From Tatlockia sp. (GTDB lineage: Bacteria > Cyanobacteriota > Cyanobacteriia > Cyanobacteriales > Chroococcidiopsidaceae): a stretch of DNA of 15,341 bases. A program made the translations under genes and the position numbers. Within the stretch, counting starts at the first letter, position 1. Each line of letters begins with the position of its first letter. The notes under the pieces were generated by a model that worked only from the letters and a program-made list of their open reading frames with translations, was not told the DNA's origin and searched no databases. This document shows positions 1 to 6,734 of this stretch, one piece after another. The DNA lies in contig JACCVJ010000221.1 in NCBI GenBank assembly GCA_013698215.1, positions 1 to 15,341 of the forward strand. The letters run 5' to 3'.

Positions 1-504
1 TAGTGCGATCGCAAGTATCAAACTATGACACGCTAGTTTTACCCATGCACCACTAACGGTTGTGGGATTGCCATAAATTAGCTGATTCAAGTAAGCACCA
101 ATACTTATACAACCAGCTAATAAAATAATTGTGCTACCAGGGTTAAGTTCTTTTAGCCAAAAAAAGCGCACTAAACACAGCACTAGCAACGGTGCTTCTA
201 CACCATAAAATAGCTGAACTGTAGATAAGGTGCGAAAACAAAATTTGCGTTTCCCCGTCTCCACATTTTCTAAAGCTTGGGGTTTGCCTTTAGTCAGACT
301 CAAAAGGCTAGTAGTAGTCGGTACGCCGATTAAACCAACCAATGGTAAGAGTAAATCAAAGGGTACTTCTCCATTAAGCGCATCAGTAATAATTGCCGTA
401 CCGAGAAAAGGTAAGATGCCCACGTAACCAATCAGCAGCAAAGTTAAATTAAATAGCCAAAAGAAAACTGTAAATAAAGTTTCCCCAGCAGATTTTGTTT
501 GCAT
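1..504 (-). CDS. Multi-pass membrane protein, N-terminal part; probable PEP-CTERM-type exosortase partner (partial)
   Basis: An open frame of 168 codons starts with ATG at 504 and runs off the left edge, so only the N-terminal part is present. A TGGAG ribosome-binding-like sequence lies just upstream of the ATG. The protein has about five hydrophobic segments, near residues 8-34, 48-68, 96-116, 122-144 and 152-168, with a polar basic loop between (around 72-90). It lies 29 bases behind the exosortase gene on the same strand, so the two are probably co-transcribed. From memory, the start (WLFNLTLLLIGYVGILPFLG) resembles the large TIGR02921/MSEP-CTERM-type integral membrane proteins that sit beside exosortases and carry a C-terminal sorting signal. 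That signal would lie outside the window, so this identity is inference. It could be another unnamed membrane protein. Confidence 0.6.
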   Translation of the reverse strand, partial: MQTKSAGETLFTVFFWLFNLTLLLIGYVGILPFLGTAIITDALNGEVPFDLLLPLVGLIGVPTTTSLLSLTKGKPQALENVETGKRKFCFRTLSTVQLFYGVEAPLLVLCLVRFFWLKELNPGSTIILLAGCISIGAYLNQLIYGNPTTVSGAWVKLACHSLILAIAL

Positions 505-533
505 AATTTATACTCCAGTTAGGGAAGATGCGA

Positions 534-2033
534 TTACCTAGGGGTAGCGCCAAAGGCGATCGCATCGTGAATATTAGTAGTAAAAGCTTTAATTTCTGGC
601 GTATCCGGCTGTTGAGGGCGGTCAAAAAGCACTGAAACCATTACCCATAAACGGTCTTTGCGCGTCATTCCTCCCCAAAGGCGGGTTAAAAAGTCATCTG
701 TTGTCCGTTGCGGTGATTGAAACCAATAAGTAGCCGCCATTGTCCCGTTATTAATGGAAAGCCAACGCCCTAAAACCTGTGGTGATAGCTGTTTAGATTG
801 CATACTATCTACTTTCAAGCCATTACCTAAAAGGCACAATTCGGGCGCGTGGTAAGCTTGCACCGAGTTACTACTAACTAAGAGAATTGAGCCAGCCATG
901 TTTTGCCACTCAAAGCGGGACTTTTGGGCGATCGCACCCTCGTAATTAGCAAAAAAGTCTTTTTCTATCGCCGAAAGCTGTAAAGGCTCTGAGTTCATTT
1001 GTGCAGGTAGTGCGATCGCATTGATTGCGCTGGCTGTTACCTTTTGCGGGTGCGGAATTAAAGCTAGTCCTAAAATACAACTACCAACAATTATTTGCTG
1101 GGTTAAAGGTTTCAAACTCTTTCCTAATGGAGGAGTTTTGAGTGTCTCCGCTTTGGGTGGTGTATTTTTGTGTCGAGGAACAGTTTGTAATAGCAACCAA
1201 CTAAACAATCCCGCCGAAATAAAACCAATTAAACCTAGCGGTACATGAAGTATCGCAGCCAAATCTGGGCGATCGCCTACATTGCTAATTAAAACTAAAA
1301 GTAATATCCTGCCTGTATTAGCAGCGATCAGCAGCACAATATTTGTAACGCAAACTAGCAACCATCTAAACCTAAGCAGCCGATTTTCTAACCAAGTAGC
1401 CGCCAGCAAAAATAAAGTACCCGTCCACAAGCTTTTTAACCCACTACAGGGCAAATCTACTTGAGCAATGCTATTTTCTAGCACAATAATGTCGTGGGAA
1501 GAAATCGCCGCAATATGCCAAAAAGCAAGGATATGTTCAACTAACCGCGCGGTAATTACTCGGACAGGAAACCCCAAACCCGTACCAAATTGAACGCTAA
1601 ACGGCAAAATACAAGCGGCAAAAATCGCCGCCGGAAGTCCTTTGCGCCAAACATTAGGAGCAATAAATAACCCAATTAAGCCATAAGATGCGATCGCAAA
1701 TAGCAATACGCCAATCTGGGGAATATCCAGCACCCATTGCAAACCAATTCCAGTTACCGTACTTCCAAACATCAGTATTAAAGGCGCTGGGTGCAATCTA
1801 GGTGTAGCAGATAAGCCTAGTTTGCGGCGATGATGAATAGCTTGGACTAATAAAACCGTTGCTACCACCCCAAAAATTATTAAGTTAAAGACGGAAGTAT
1901 CGCTAAAAGATGCAAATAGCCACTGCAACACCGTATAATTAAGCACTAGCCAAGCAAATACAATCAAGCCAGTAGCAACCAAGATTGACCAACTAGCCAT
2001 CTTCGGAGGGGCATCGCTGCGAGTTAAAGTCAT
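534..2033 (-). CDS. xrtO: Exosortase with C-terminal EpsI-like domain (exosortase O type)
   Basis: This is an inner-membrane cysteine transpeptidase/protease that would process PEP-CTERM-like C-terminal signals on exported proteins. The N-terminal half (about 15-285) is a run of hydrophobic helices with the three exosortase catalytic residues in order: Cys196 in LPCSGLKSLW, Arg242 in NTGRI and His263 in LHVPLG. After a proline-rich linker (about 286-310) comes one more hydrophobic segment and a soluble domain (about 335-490). That domain has the EpsI-type pattern H395-A-P-E-L-C400 and a downstream Trp/Arg-rich region. At 499 residues it is much longer than a bare exosortase, consistent with an exosortase-EpsI fusion. 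The label XrtO rests on my memory of the long cyanobacterial class. The exosortase assignment itself is well supported by the triad. No Shine-Dalgarno is evident. The upstream 160 bases are free of genes and would hold its promoter. Confidence 0.85.
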   Translation of the reverse strand: MTLTRSDAPPKMASWSILVATGLIVFAWLVLNYTVLQWLFASFSDTSVFNLIIFGVVATVLLVQAIHHRRKLGLSATPRLHPAPLILMFGSTVTGIGLQWVLDIPQIGVLLFAIASYGLIGLFIAPNVWRKGLPAAIFAACILPFSVQFGTGLGFPVRVITARLVEHILAFWHIAAISSHDIIVLENSIAQVDLPCSGLKSLWTGTLFLLAATWLENRLLRFRWLLVCVTNIVLLIAANTGRILLLVLISNVGDRPDLAAILHVPLGLIGFISAGLFSWLLLQTVPRHKNTPPKAETLKTPPLGKSLKPLTQQIIVGSCILGLALIPHPQKVTASAINAIALPAQMNSEPLQLSAIEKDFFANYEGAIAQKSRFEWQNMAGSILLVSSNSVQAYHAPELCLLGNGLKVDSMQSKQLSPQVLGRWLSINNGTMAATYWFQSPQRTTDDFLTRLWGGMTRKDRLWVMVSVLFDRPQQPDTPEIKAFTTNIHDAIAFGATPR

Positions 2034-2155
2034 AGTTTAATCAAAAATCTATGTCTCTAGACTGACTGATATTGATTAATGTTGCCAAACTCATTTTTTA
2101 GTTACATTGACAACAATTCAGGTTAAAACTGATCTTAAAGCGATTTAACAGGTCA

Positions 2156-2188
2156 AAAAAAGCGGTTGTTTACTACAACCGCTTTTTT
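2156..2188 (-). terminator. Intrinsic terminator of the DUF2997-ycf35-ferredoxin operon (symmetrical)
   Basis: A perfect 14-bp inverted repeat has arms 2156-2169 and 2175-2188 and a 5-base loop. Its core is AGCGGTTGT/ACAACCGCT and it is bounded by A-runs and T-runs. It starts 6 bases past the ferredoxin stop codon, so it ends that minus-strand operon. The A and T flanks would make it work in either direction. It also separates the operon from the exosortase gene's promoter region (2034-2155). Confidence 0.9.
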
Positions 2189-2194
2189 ATAACT

Positions 2195-2632
2195 CTAGTA
2201 TTTTGCTTTTTTTCGAGCTAATTTTTGCTGTTTATTGCGCCGCCGATTAGCTGCAACTACCGCTTCATCTACCGGATACCCAATAAGCGGAATTACCTGA
2301 TACTGTCGTTCTTCTTCGTGCTTTTTGACTTCTGTATAATCTAACCAGTGGATGCAATCGACAGGACAAGTTTCAATTGCCTCAATGATTAATTCTTCCG
2401 AATCTCCATCTTGACGAATTACCCGCGATCGCCCATAATCTGGCTCAATATAAAAGGTATTACGGGCTACATGGGCGCAATGCTTGCAACCAATACAGGT
2501 CACTTCATCCACGTATACACCATTTTGCCGAACTATACCCCCTAATTCTGGTTCTAAACCTGAACGATCTGGGTTGTCTCGAAAGATTCCCCCTAATTCT
2601 GGTTCTAACTCAGTACGCTCTTGTTCAGCCAT
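2195..2632 (-). CDS. Single-cluster 4Fe-4S ferredoxin with duplicated N-terminal extension
   Basis: This is a predicted electron-transfer protein. Cys46, Cys49 and Cys52 (CIGCKHC) plus Cys89 (ETCP) supply four ligands for one 4Fe-4S cluster. Cys93 is an extra nearby cysteine. The core (about 38-100) is flanked by an unusual acidic N-terminal tail (1-37) holding two copies of LEPELGGI, and by a strongly basic C-terminal tail (about 128-145, RRRNKQQKLARKKAKY). The start codon overlaps the ycf35 stop by one base (TAATG), so translation is probably coupled. From memory, a ferredoxin of this kind sits next to ycf35 in many cyanobacteria, and the partner enzyme is not established. The basic tail may promote binding to an acidic partner or nucleic acid; that is inference. 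Confidence 0.88.
   Translation of the reverse strand: MAEQERTELEPELGGIFRDNPDRSGLEPELGGIVRQNGVYVDEVTCIGCKHCAHVARNTFYIEPDYGRSRVIRQDGDSEELIIEAIETCPVDCIHWLDYTEVKKHEEERQYQVIPLIGYPVDEAVVAANRRRNKQQKLARKKAKY
2538..2608 (-). repeat. In-frame tandem duplication inside the ferredoxin gene
   Basis: An exact 20-base match lies at 2538-2557 and 2589-2608. The offset is 51 bases, or exactly 17 codons. It encodes the repeated peptide LEPELGGI near the ferredoxin N-terminus (residues 9-16 and 26-33). The period being a multiple of three and the identity at the DNA level suggest a fairly recent in-frame duplication. Confidence 0.85.
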
Positions 2633-3018
2633 TAGTTACTCCAACGTTGCACTAAAAGCCGAATGGAACCATCGGTATTTTGTTGTTGTTCGGAAATTTG
2701 AAAGCCTTGCTTTGCTGTTTCGTTAACTACAGTATGATAAGCATAACGCTGAGTTACTTGGCTCAAAAATCCCGCCACCGATAGCGGTTGCTGCCAATAT
2801 TGCAAGTCTGCTACTAATTCGTACTCTTTGCCATTCCAGCTAAAGCCTACATCGTAGCCGTTTTCTTGCTCAATGGCGATCGCTGCTTCCCGGCTTTGTC
2901 CTCGATAACCCCTCACTATCTCCGGTTCGGCTTTCCATTTAATTCCTAAATCGGTAAGTGCAGCTTGTAACGATGTTAGATTGCGGATTTGAGTTTTGAT
3001 TTGGCTAAAATGTGACAT
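2632..3018 (-). CDS. ycf35: Ycf35 family protein (DUF1257)
   Basis: A 128-residue soluble protein that begins with the characteristic MSHFSQIKTQI and matches the Ycf35/DUF1257 family of cyanobacteria and red-algal plastids over its full length. Other visible family-like stretches are NGYDVGFSWNGKEYELVADLQYW (about 53-75, given as a continuous region) and the C-terminal GSIRLLVQRW. There is no signal peptide or membrane segment. The biochemical role is not known to me. It lies between DUF2997 (45 bases upstream) and the ferredoxin (1-base overlap), so these three are probably expressed together and may work in one redox-linked process; that is inference from context only. Confidence 0.92.
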   Translation of the reverse strand: MSHFSQIKTQIRNLTSLQAALTDLGIKWKAEPEIVRGYRGQSREAAIAIEQENGYDVGFSWNGKEYELVADLQYWQQPLSVAGFLSQVTQRYAYHTVVNETAKQGFQISEQQQNTDGSIRLLVQRWSN

Positions 3019-3063
3019 GGTGTTTGTGTGTAAAGGAGCGTAAAACTAAATAAAAAATATAAG

Positions 3064-3273
3064 TTACCACTGACTCAAAGCATTTTGAGTTGTAGTAACA
3101 TTAGTTTGGTAAACTTGAGCAGCGAAAAACTCTGAGGTCTGCTCAGTGTCAACTACTGTCCCTAACTGGGCTTCAATGGCTGAAGTAACTTCCGCACAAG
3201 AAGATCCAATAATTCCGGTAACTGTTTCCATTACCCGACCGTCTGGGTAAATAATAAACTCTAAAGTTTCCAT
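3064..3273 (-). CDS. DUF2997 family small protein
   Basis: A 69-residue protein starting METLEFIIYPDGRVMETVTGI, followed by GSSCAEVTSAIEAQLG. This is the pattern of DUF2997: a short beta-strand pair (IIYPDGRV) followed by a helix with a conserved cysteine (Cys26). It has no signal or membrane segment. Its function is unknown. It is the first gene of the operon with ycf35 and the ferredoxin, in the usual cyanobacterial order. The single cysteine next to a ferredoxin gene invites a redox or cluster-related idea, but the sequence does not show it. Confidence 0.88.
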   Translation of the reverse strand: METLEFIIYPDGRVMETVTGIIGSSCAEVTSAIEAQLGTVVDTEQTSEFFAAQVYQTNVTTTQNALSQW

Positions 3274-3657
3274 ATATCGTTAAATTTCCTACAGCATAGA
3301 TTTACGTAACTGTACTAAAAATTTACATAACTTAAGCAATAATTGCTTATAACTAATGTGTCAGTTATTACTTTAAAGTTTCATCTATCAAATTATATAC
3401 TATTAATAATTTACAAAACTTATAAATAAGTGAGCGGCTACATCAGTTATATGTAAGTTTCCCTTAACTAGACGCTGCCGTCAAGGGAGAAAGAAAACTT
3501 TACAATTGAGGCGATCGCACTGTAACGTATCAAATAAAGGAATTTTTGGGCTTGAAGGGGCAGAATAAAGCGGCAAAAGTTTACGATAATTAAACTTTGT
3601 TCAGTGTGGGTAACAGGCATGAATGCCGATATTAAAAGTTTTACGAATTTTACTCCA
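3274..3657. other. Divergent intergenic region between the DUF2997 operon and the oxidoreductase gene
   Basis: About 380 AT-rich bases with no convincing gene. It must contain the promoters of both flanking genes, but I cannot pick a clear -35/-10 pair. It holds a 17-base palindrome (3333-3349), a direct near-repeat TTTACGTAACT / TTTACATAACT (3301-3311 and 3322-3332, one mismatch, offset 21), a small dyad ACTTAT-AA-ATAAGT (3418-3431) and an imperfect hairpin CCCTT...AAGGG (3461-3487). One HIP1 octamer is at 3511-3518. Confidence 0.6.
3333..3349. promoter_or_regulatory. 17-base palindrome, possible operator for the DUF2997-ycf35-ferredoxin operon
   Basis: TAAGCAAT-A-ATTGCTTA is a perfect dyad with 8-base arms around one central base. 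It is about 60 bases upstream of the DUF2997 start codon and next to the 3301/3322 direct near-repeat. The position and symmetry suit a dimeric repressor or activator. I do not recognise it as a named cyanobacterial box, and AT-rich DNA produces such dyads by chance. Confidence 0.3.
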
Positions 3658-4632
3658 ATGCGCGTAGGAGTATTAGGTTTTGGTGGGTTAGGGCAAGCGG
3701 CGGCTAAATTAATTGCCCCCAAAAGTGAGATGTTGTTAGTAGCCGTCGCCGATCTCAAAGGCTATGCTTATGCGGCGGAGGGCTTAGACGTAAATAAGTG
3801 TGTGAATGCTTACGCAGATCGAGGCTCCGTAGGCTATTTAGAAGCGGGGGGAATGCTGAGTAACCAAAGTATTCAAGAATTGATCGAAAGCTCAGAAGTA
3901 GATGGTTATTTTTTAGCATTGCCTAACTTGCCCAATACATTTATAGCTTCTGTAGCTCAAATGTTTATGCGATCGCCTTGGCAAGGAGTATTAGTAGACG
4001 CAGTTAAACGCACCAGCGCTGTAGAACAACTATTAACACTAAAATCAGACTTTCAAGCTGCCAAAATTACCTACTTAACAGGCTGTGGCGCAACTCCAGG
4101 ATTACTCACAGCCGCCGCCGTTTTAGCCGCCCAAAGCTACACCGAAGTTCATAATGTAAAAATTACCTTTGGTGTCGGTATTGCCAACTGGGAAGCTTAC
4201 AGAGCAACGATCCGAGAAGATATCGCCCACTTACCAGGTTACAGCGTCGAAAGAGCAAGAGCCATGACTGACGAGCAAGTAGAAGCCTTGCTAGAGGAGA
4301 CAAACGGTGTGTTGACATTGGAAAATATGGAACACGCCGACGATGTAATGTTGGAATTAGCCGGAGTATGCGATCGCAGTTGCGTTACTGTTGGGGGTGT
4401 CGTCGATACTCGCAATCCTAAAAAGCCCCTCAGTACCAATGTCAAAATAACTGGGAGAACCTTTGAAGGCAAAATTTCTACTCATACTTTTACTCTAGGA
4501 GACGAAACCAGTATGGCAGCAAACGTTTGTGGTACTGCCTTTGGCTATCTCAAAGCCGGAATCGGGCTGCAACGCCGGGGTATTTATGGCTTATTTACGG
4601 CGGCGGAAATTATGCCCCAGTTTGTGAGATAA
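3658..4632 (+). CDS. Saccharopine-dehydrogenase-like NAD(P)-binding oxidoreductase
   Basis: Starting at ATG 3658 the protein is 324 residues and opens directly with a Rossmann dinucleotide-binding fold, MRVGVLGFGGLGQAAAKL (GFGGLG at 7-12). An acidic residue then ends the second strand (VAVAD). A central motif TGCGATPGLLTAA (about 141-153) is typical of the cyanobacterial saccharopine-dehydrogenase-like group. It is soluble, with no signal peptide. The substrate is not known; the name does not imply lysine metabolism. The frame stays open upstream to a GTG at 3604 and an ATG at 3619. I chose 3658 because the fold begins there and the upstream residues look unstructured, but no start has a good Shine-Dalgarno. 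It stands alone, divergent from the DUF2997 operon. Confidence 0.88.
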   Translation: MRVGVLGFGGLGQAAAKLIAPKSEMLLVAVADLKGYAYAAEGLDVNKCVNAYADRGSVGYLEAGGMLSNQSIQELIESSEVDGYFLALPNLPNTFIASVAQMFMRSPWQGVLVDAVKRTSAVEQLLTLKSDFQAAKITYLTGCGATPGLLTAAAVLAAQSYTEVHNVKITFGVGIANWEAYRATIREDIAHLPGYSVERARAMTDEQVEALLEETNGVLTLENMEHADDVMLELAGVCDRSCVTVGGVVDTRNPKKPLSTNVKITGRTFEGKISTHTFTLGDETSMAANVCGTAFGYLKAGIGLQRRGIYGLFTAAEIMPQFVR

Positions 4633-4654
4633 AATCCTCTGGGTGCTTATGTAG

Positions 4655-4675
4655 AGACGTTTCACTGAAACGTCT
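4655..4675 (+). terminator. Hairpin after the oxidoreductase gene, probable terminator between convergent genes
   Basis: AGACGTTTC (4655-4663) and GAAACGTCT (4667-4675) form a perfect 9-bp stem with a 3-base loop, followed by TTCTATGTTTTC on the plus strand. It lies 23 bases past the stop codon. The T-tract is interrupted, so intrinsic termination may be moderate. The flanking GTAGAGACGTT resembles short dispersed repeats common in cyanobacterial genomes. Confidence 0.6.
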
Positions 4676-4715
4676 TTCTATGTTTTCCTAAACTGAAACG
4701 TCTTTCTATATTTTC
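4665..4715. repeat. Short tandem direct repeat in the convergent intergenic gap
   Basis: CTGAAACGTCTTTCTAT occurs exactly at 4665-4681 and 4693-4709 (offset 28), followed by GTTTTC and ATTTTC respectively. The first copy contains the right arm of the 4655-4675 hairpin. The second copy has no left-arm partner beside it, so it could pair with the left arm of the first as an alternative, larger-loop stem. It looks like a partial duplication of the hairpin unit. Confidence 0.75.
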
Positions 4716-4716
4716 T

Positions 4717-5370
4717 TTAAACATTTTCTCTAATCAACGAGGCTATTTCTTCCTTATCCACCGTAATTACTTGCAGAACAAAGGGCAAATTAGCACCTTG
4801 CAAACCTTTTTTAATTCTGTCGGGAGTTTCTGGAAAAGTAACAAACAATGGATGAATAGCATTAGCTCCTTCACTAAAGATATGTTTGTAGCGAGGAGGC
4901 ATTACCCATTCGTAATCCTTGTCTAGCCAAACTTGAATTTGTCGCCAGCGCCGGAGCAAATCGGAAAAGTCTTCGTCGGGACGGTGAATAAAAATAAAAA
5001 TTTCAATACCTGTCTTAATTTTCCACTCTGGATCGCACATCAAAATAGCGACTTCACAAGGTAGCATTCGTGCTTCAGTAGTTTTATCTGCAAGACTAGA
5101 AGCAGGCTGACGCAAGCGCACAATCGGAAAAGGAATGGTAATTAAGCTTTCTTCCGGGCGGCGGAGACTGGGAACAGCTTCTAAATAAGGTCGATATTGC
5201 TTCAGGAGTGCGATCGCTGACAATGGATTGCTATACTCTGCTAATAACTGTTCGTAATCAGATTTTTTGCAAGTCATATTATCAAGTTGGCTATTTTTTA
5301 ATCTTTCAGTTAATACAAATTTATTACTGATCAAAAATTTAATAAAGTTTAAGGTAAATTGCTGGGGCAT
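4717..5370 (-). CDS. Protein of unknown function behind pilC
   Basis: I do not recognise a family. The open frame gives 217 residues from ATG 5370. A second in-frame ATG at 5277 would give 186 residues starting MTCKKSDYEQLLAEY, and it removes a hydrophobic AT-rich 31-residue leader that may not be translated. Neither start has a clear Shine-Dalgarno. Visible stretches are LRRPEESLITIPFPIVRLRQP, then an alternating hydrophobic strand IKTGIEIFIFIHRPDED, a helix LLRRWRQIQVWLDKDYEW, and VLQVITVDKEEIASLIREN at the end. This looks like a soluble alpha/beta protein without membrane segments. It follows pilC by 57 bases on the same strand, so it may be part of the pil transcript. A pilus role is guesswork. 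Confidence 0.75.
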   Translation of the reverse strand: MPQQFTLNFIKFLISNKFVLTERLKNSQLDNMTCKKSDYEQLLAEYSNPLSAIALLKQYRPYLEAVPSLRRPEESLITIPFPIVRLRQPASSLADKTTEARMLPCEVAILMCDPEWKIKTGIEIFIFIHRPDEDFSDLLRRWRQIQVWLDKDYEWVMPPRYKHIFSEGANAIHPLFVTFPETPDRIKKGLQGANLPFVLQVITVDKEEIASLIRENV

Positions 5371-5427
5371 TAAAGTAAGAAATCATAATTAATTGGTTAT
5401 TTTAATACCCGCTACAATTTTTTTGCT

Positions 5428-6657
5428 TTAACCTAGGGTTTCAAACACTTTAAACATTGGTAAATACATCGATAGTAAAATTACTCCTACCATTCCGCCC
5501 AAAACAACAATCATAATGGGTTCAATAATACTGGTTAGCGCTTTTACTGATTGTTCAACCTCATCCTCATAAAAATCTGCAACTTTCATGAGCATTTGGT
5601 CTAATTCCCCAGTTTCCTCACCAATACTAATCATTTGAATTGCCATAGCTGGAAAAACTGCATCTTTTTTTAAAGCCAAACTAATCATTCCACCTTGTTG
5701 AATCTCTAACCTTGAAGCATCCAAAGCATTAGCAATTACTTGATTTCCCGCAGTATCGCGGACAATTTCTAGGGCGGTCAAAATCGGTACACCCGAACGA
5801 GTCAAGGCTCCAAAAGTCCGGCTAAAACGAGCTACGGCAGACTTTTGAATTAAATCGCCAAATAAAGGAACCTTCAAAGAAAGGCGATCGATAGTTTCTC
5901 GACCTAGCCGAGTTCGGTAGTATTGTCGCAGAAAGAAACTACCACCAACAAATACAGCAAAGGGAATCAGCGCTCTCCAACTTGTAATTATTCCACTAAT
6001 TGTGAGCATAAACTGCGTTAATGGCGGCAATTCTACACCTAGCTGCTTAAAAATACCCGCAAAAATTGGAATTAAAAAGATAGTCATGCCTAAGAAAATA
6101 AGCAAGGCTAAAACCCCCACAGCAACGGGGTAAGTTAAAGCTGATTTAATTTGATTTTGTAGTCTGGCAACATCTTCCAATAACTTAGATAAACGATTCA
6201 TAACTTCGTCAAGTACACCGCCGACCTCTCCGGCTTGTACCATACTGACGTACAAAGTATCAAAACATTGAGGGTGTTTTCTCATAGCATCCGAAAGGTT
6301 TACCCCCTGTTGCACATCCTCGCTAATTTCAATTAGAGCTTTTTTTAGTTTGGGATTAGAAGCTTGCTCTGCTAATACCCCAAGACTCCGAACAATTGCT
6401 ACTCCCGCATTCGTCAACACCGCGAATTGACGAGAAAAAATCGCTTTGTCCTTCACCGAAACTTTTGCTAAAGAGGCTTGGAATTGACTGATATCTAAAC
6501 TTTTACTTAGCTTAAATTCTTGAGCTTGCTTCAAATCTTGAATTACAAGCCCCCTTTCTCTCAAGCTAGAACGGGCTATAAATGGAGAAGCAGCCACAAT
6601 TTTTTCCTTTCTGGCATTCCCTTTCGCATCTCGAACGCGGGCGACGTAAGTAGGCAT
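5428..6657 (-). CDS. pilC: Type IV pilus inner-membrane platform protein PilC
   Basis: PilC is the inner-membrane platform on which the PilB and PilT motors act during pilin insertion and removal. The 409-residue length is normal for the family. After a short N-terminal domain (MPTYVARVRDAKG...; about 1-60) there are two T2SSF/GspF repeats. The first is about 73-196, beginning FSRQFAVLTNAGVAI, with the QAGEVGGVLDEVM signature near 141-153. The second is about 278-400, beginning FSRTFGALTRSGVPI, with the equivalent SIGEETGELDQML at 344-356. Hydrophobic segments lie near 178-205, 215-245 and 378-400. An AGGA sequence sits about 8 bases before the ATG. It follows pilT by 77 bases; a hairpin lies in the gap. 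Confidence 0.97.
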   Translation of the reverse strand: MPTYVARVRDAKGNARKEKIVAASPFIARSSLRERGLVIQDLKQAQEFKLSKSLDISQFQASLAKVSVKDKAIFSRQFAVLTNAGVAIVRSLGVLAEQASNPKLKKALIEISEDVQQGVNLSDAMRKHPQCFDTLYVSMVQAGEVGGVLDEVMNRLSKLLEDVARLQNQIKSALTYPVAVGVLALLIFLGMTIFLIPIFAGIFKQLGVELPPLTQFMLTISGIITSWRALIPFAVFVGGSFFLRQYYRTRLGRETIDRLSLKVPLFGDLIQKSAVARFSRTFGALTRSGVPILTALEIVRDTAGNQVIANALDASRLEIQQGGMISLALKKDAVFPAMAIQMISIGEETGELDQMLMKVADFYEDEVEQSVKALTSIIEPIMIVVLGGMVGVILLSMYLPMFKVFETLG

Positions 6658-6706
6658 AGCCGATTTCCTAATAATTTGTGATTAAAGTTGATAACGTAGC
6701 AAATAG

Positions 6707-6723
6707 GACATTTTTAAAATGTC
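6707..6723 (-). other. Intercistronic hairpin between pilT and pilC
   Basis: GACATTTT-T-AAAATGTC is a perfect dyad with 8-base arms, lying 11 bases past the pilT stop and about 50 bases before the pilC start. No U-run follows in the direction of transcription (the next bases are CCTATTTG), so it is not a standard terminator. It could mark mRNA processing or stabilise the 3' end of a pilBT message, which would let pilC be expressed at a different level. Confidence 0.45.
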
Positions 6724-6734
6724 TTTATAAAAAA

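Noticed and set aside
230..427. Plus-strand 65-codon open frame
   Set aside because: It is antisense to the membrane protein gene that reads cleanly on the minus strand, and it has no features of its own.
3461..3487. CCCTT...AAGGG hairpin as a terminator or riboswitch
   Set aside because: The stem is short with a mismatch, no T-run follows on either strand, and no known riboswitch pattern is visible.
3468..3758. Minus-strand open frame of 96 codons over the start of the oxidoreductase gene
   Set aside because: It overlaps the Rossmann-fold coding start on the opposite strand and has no recognisable protein features; it is a shadow frame.
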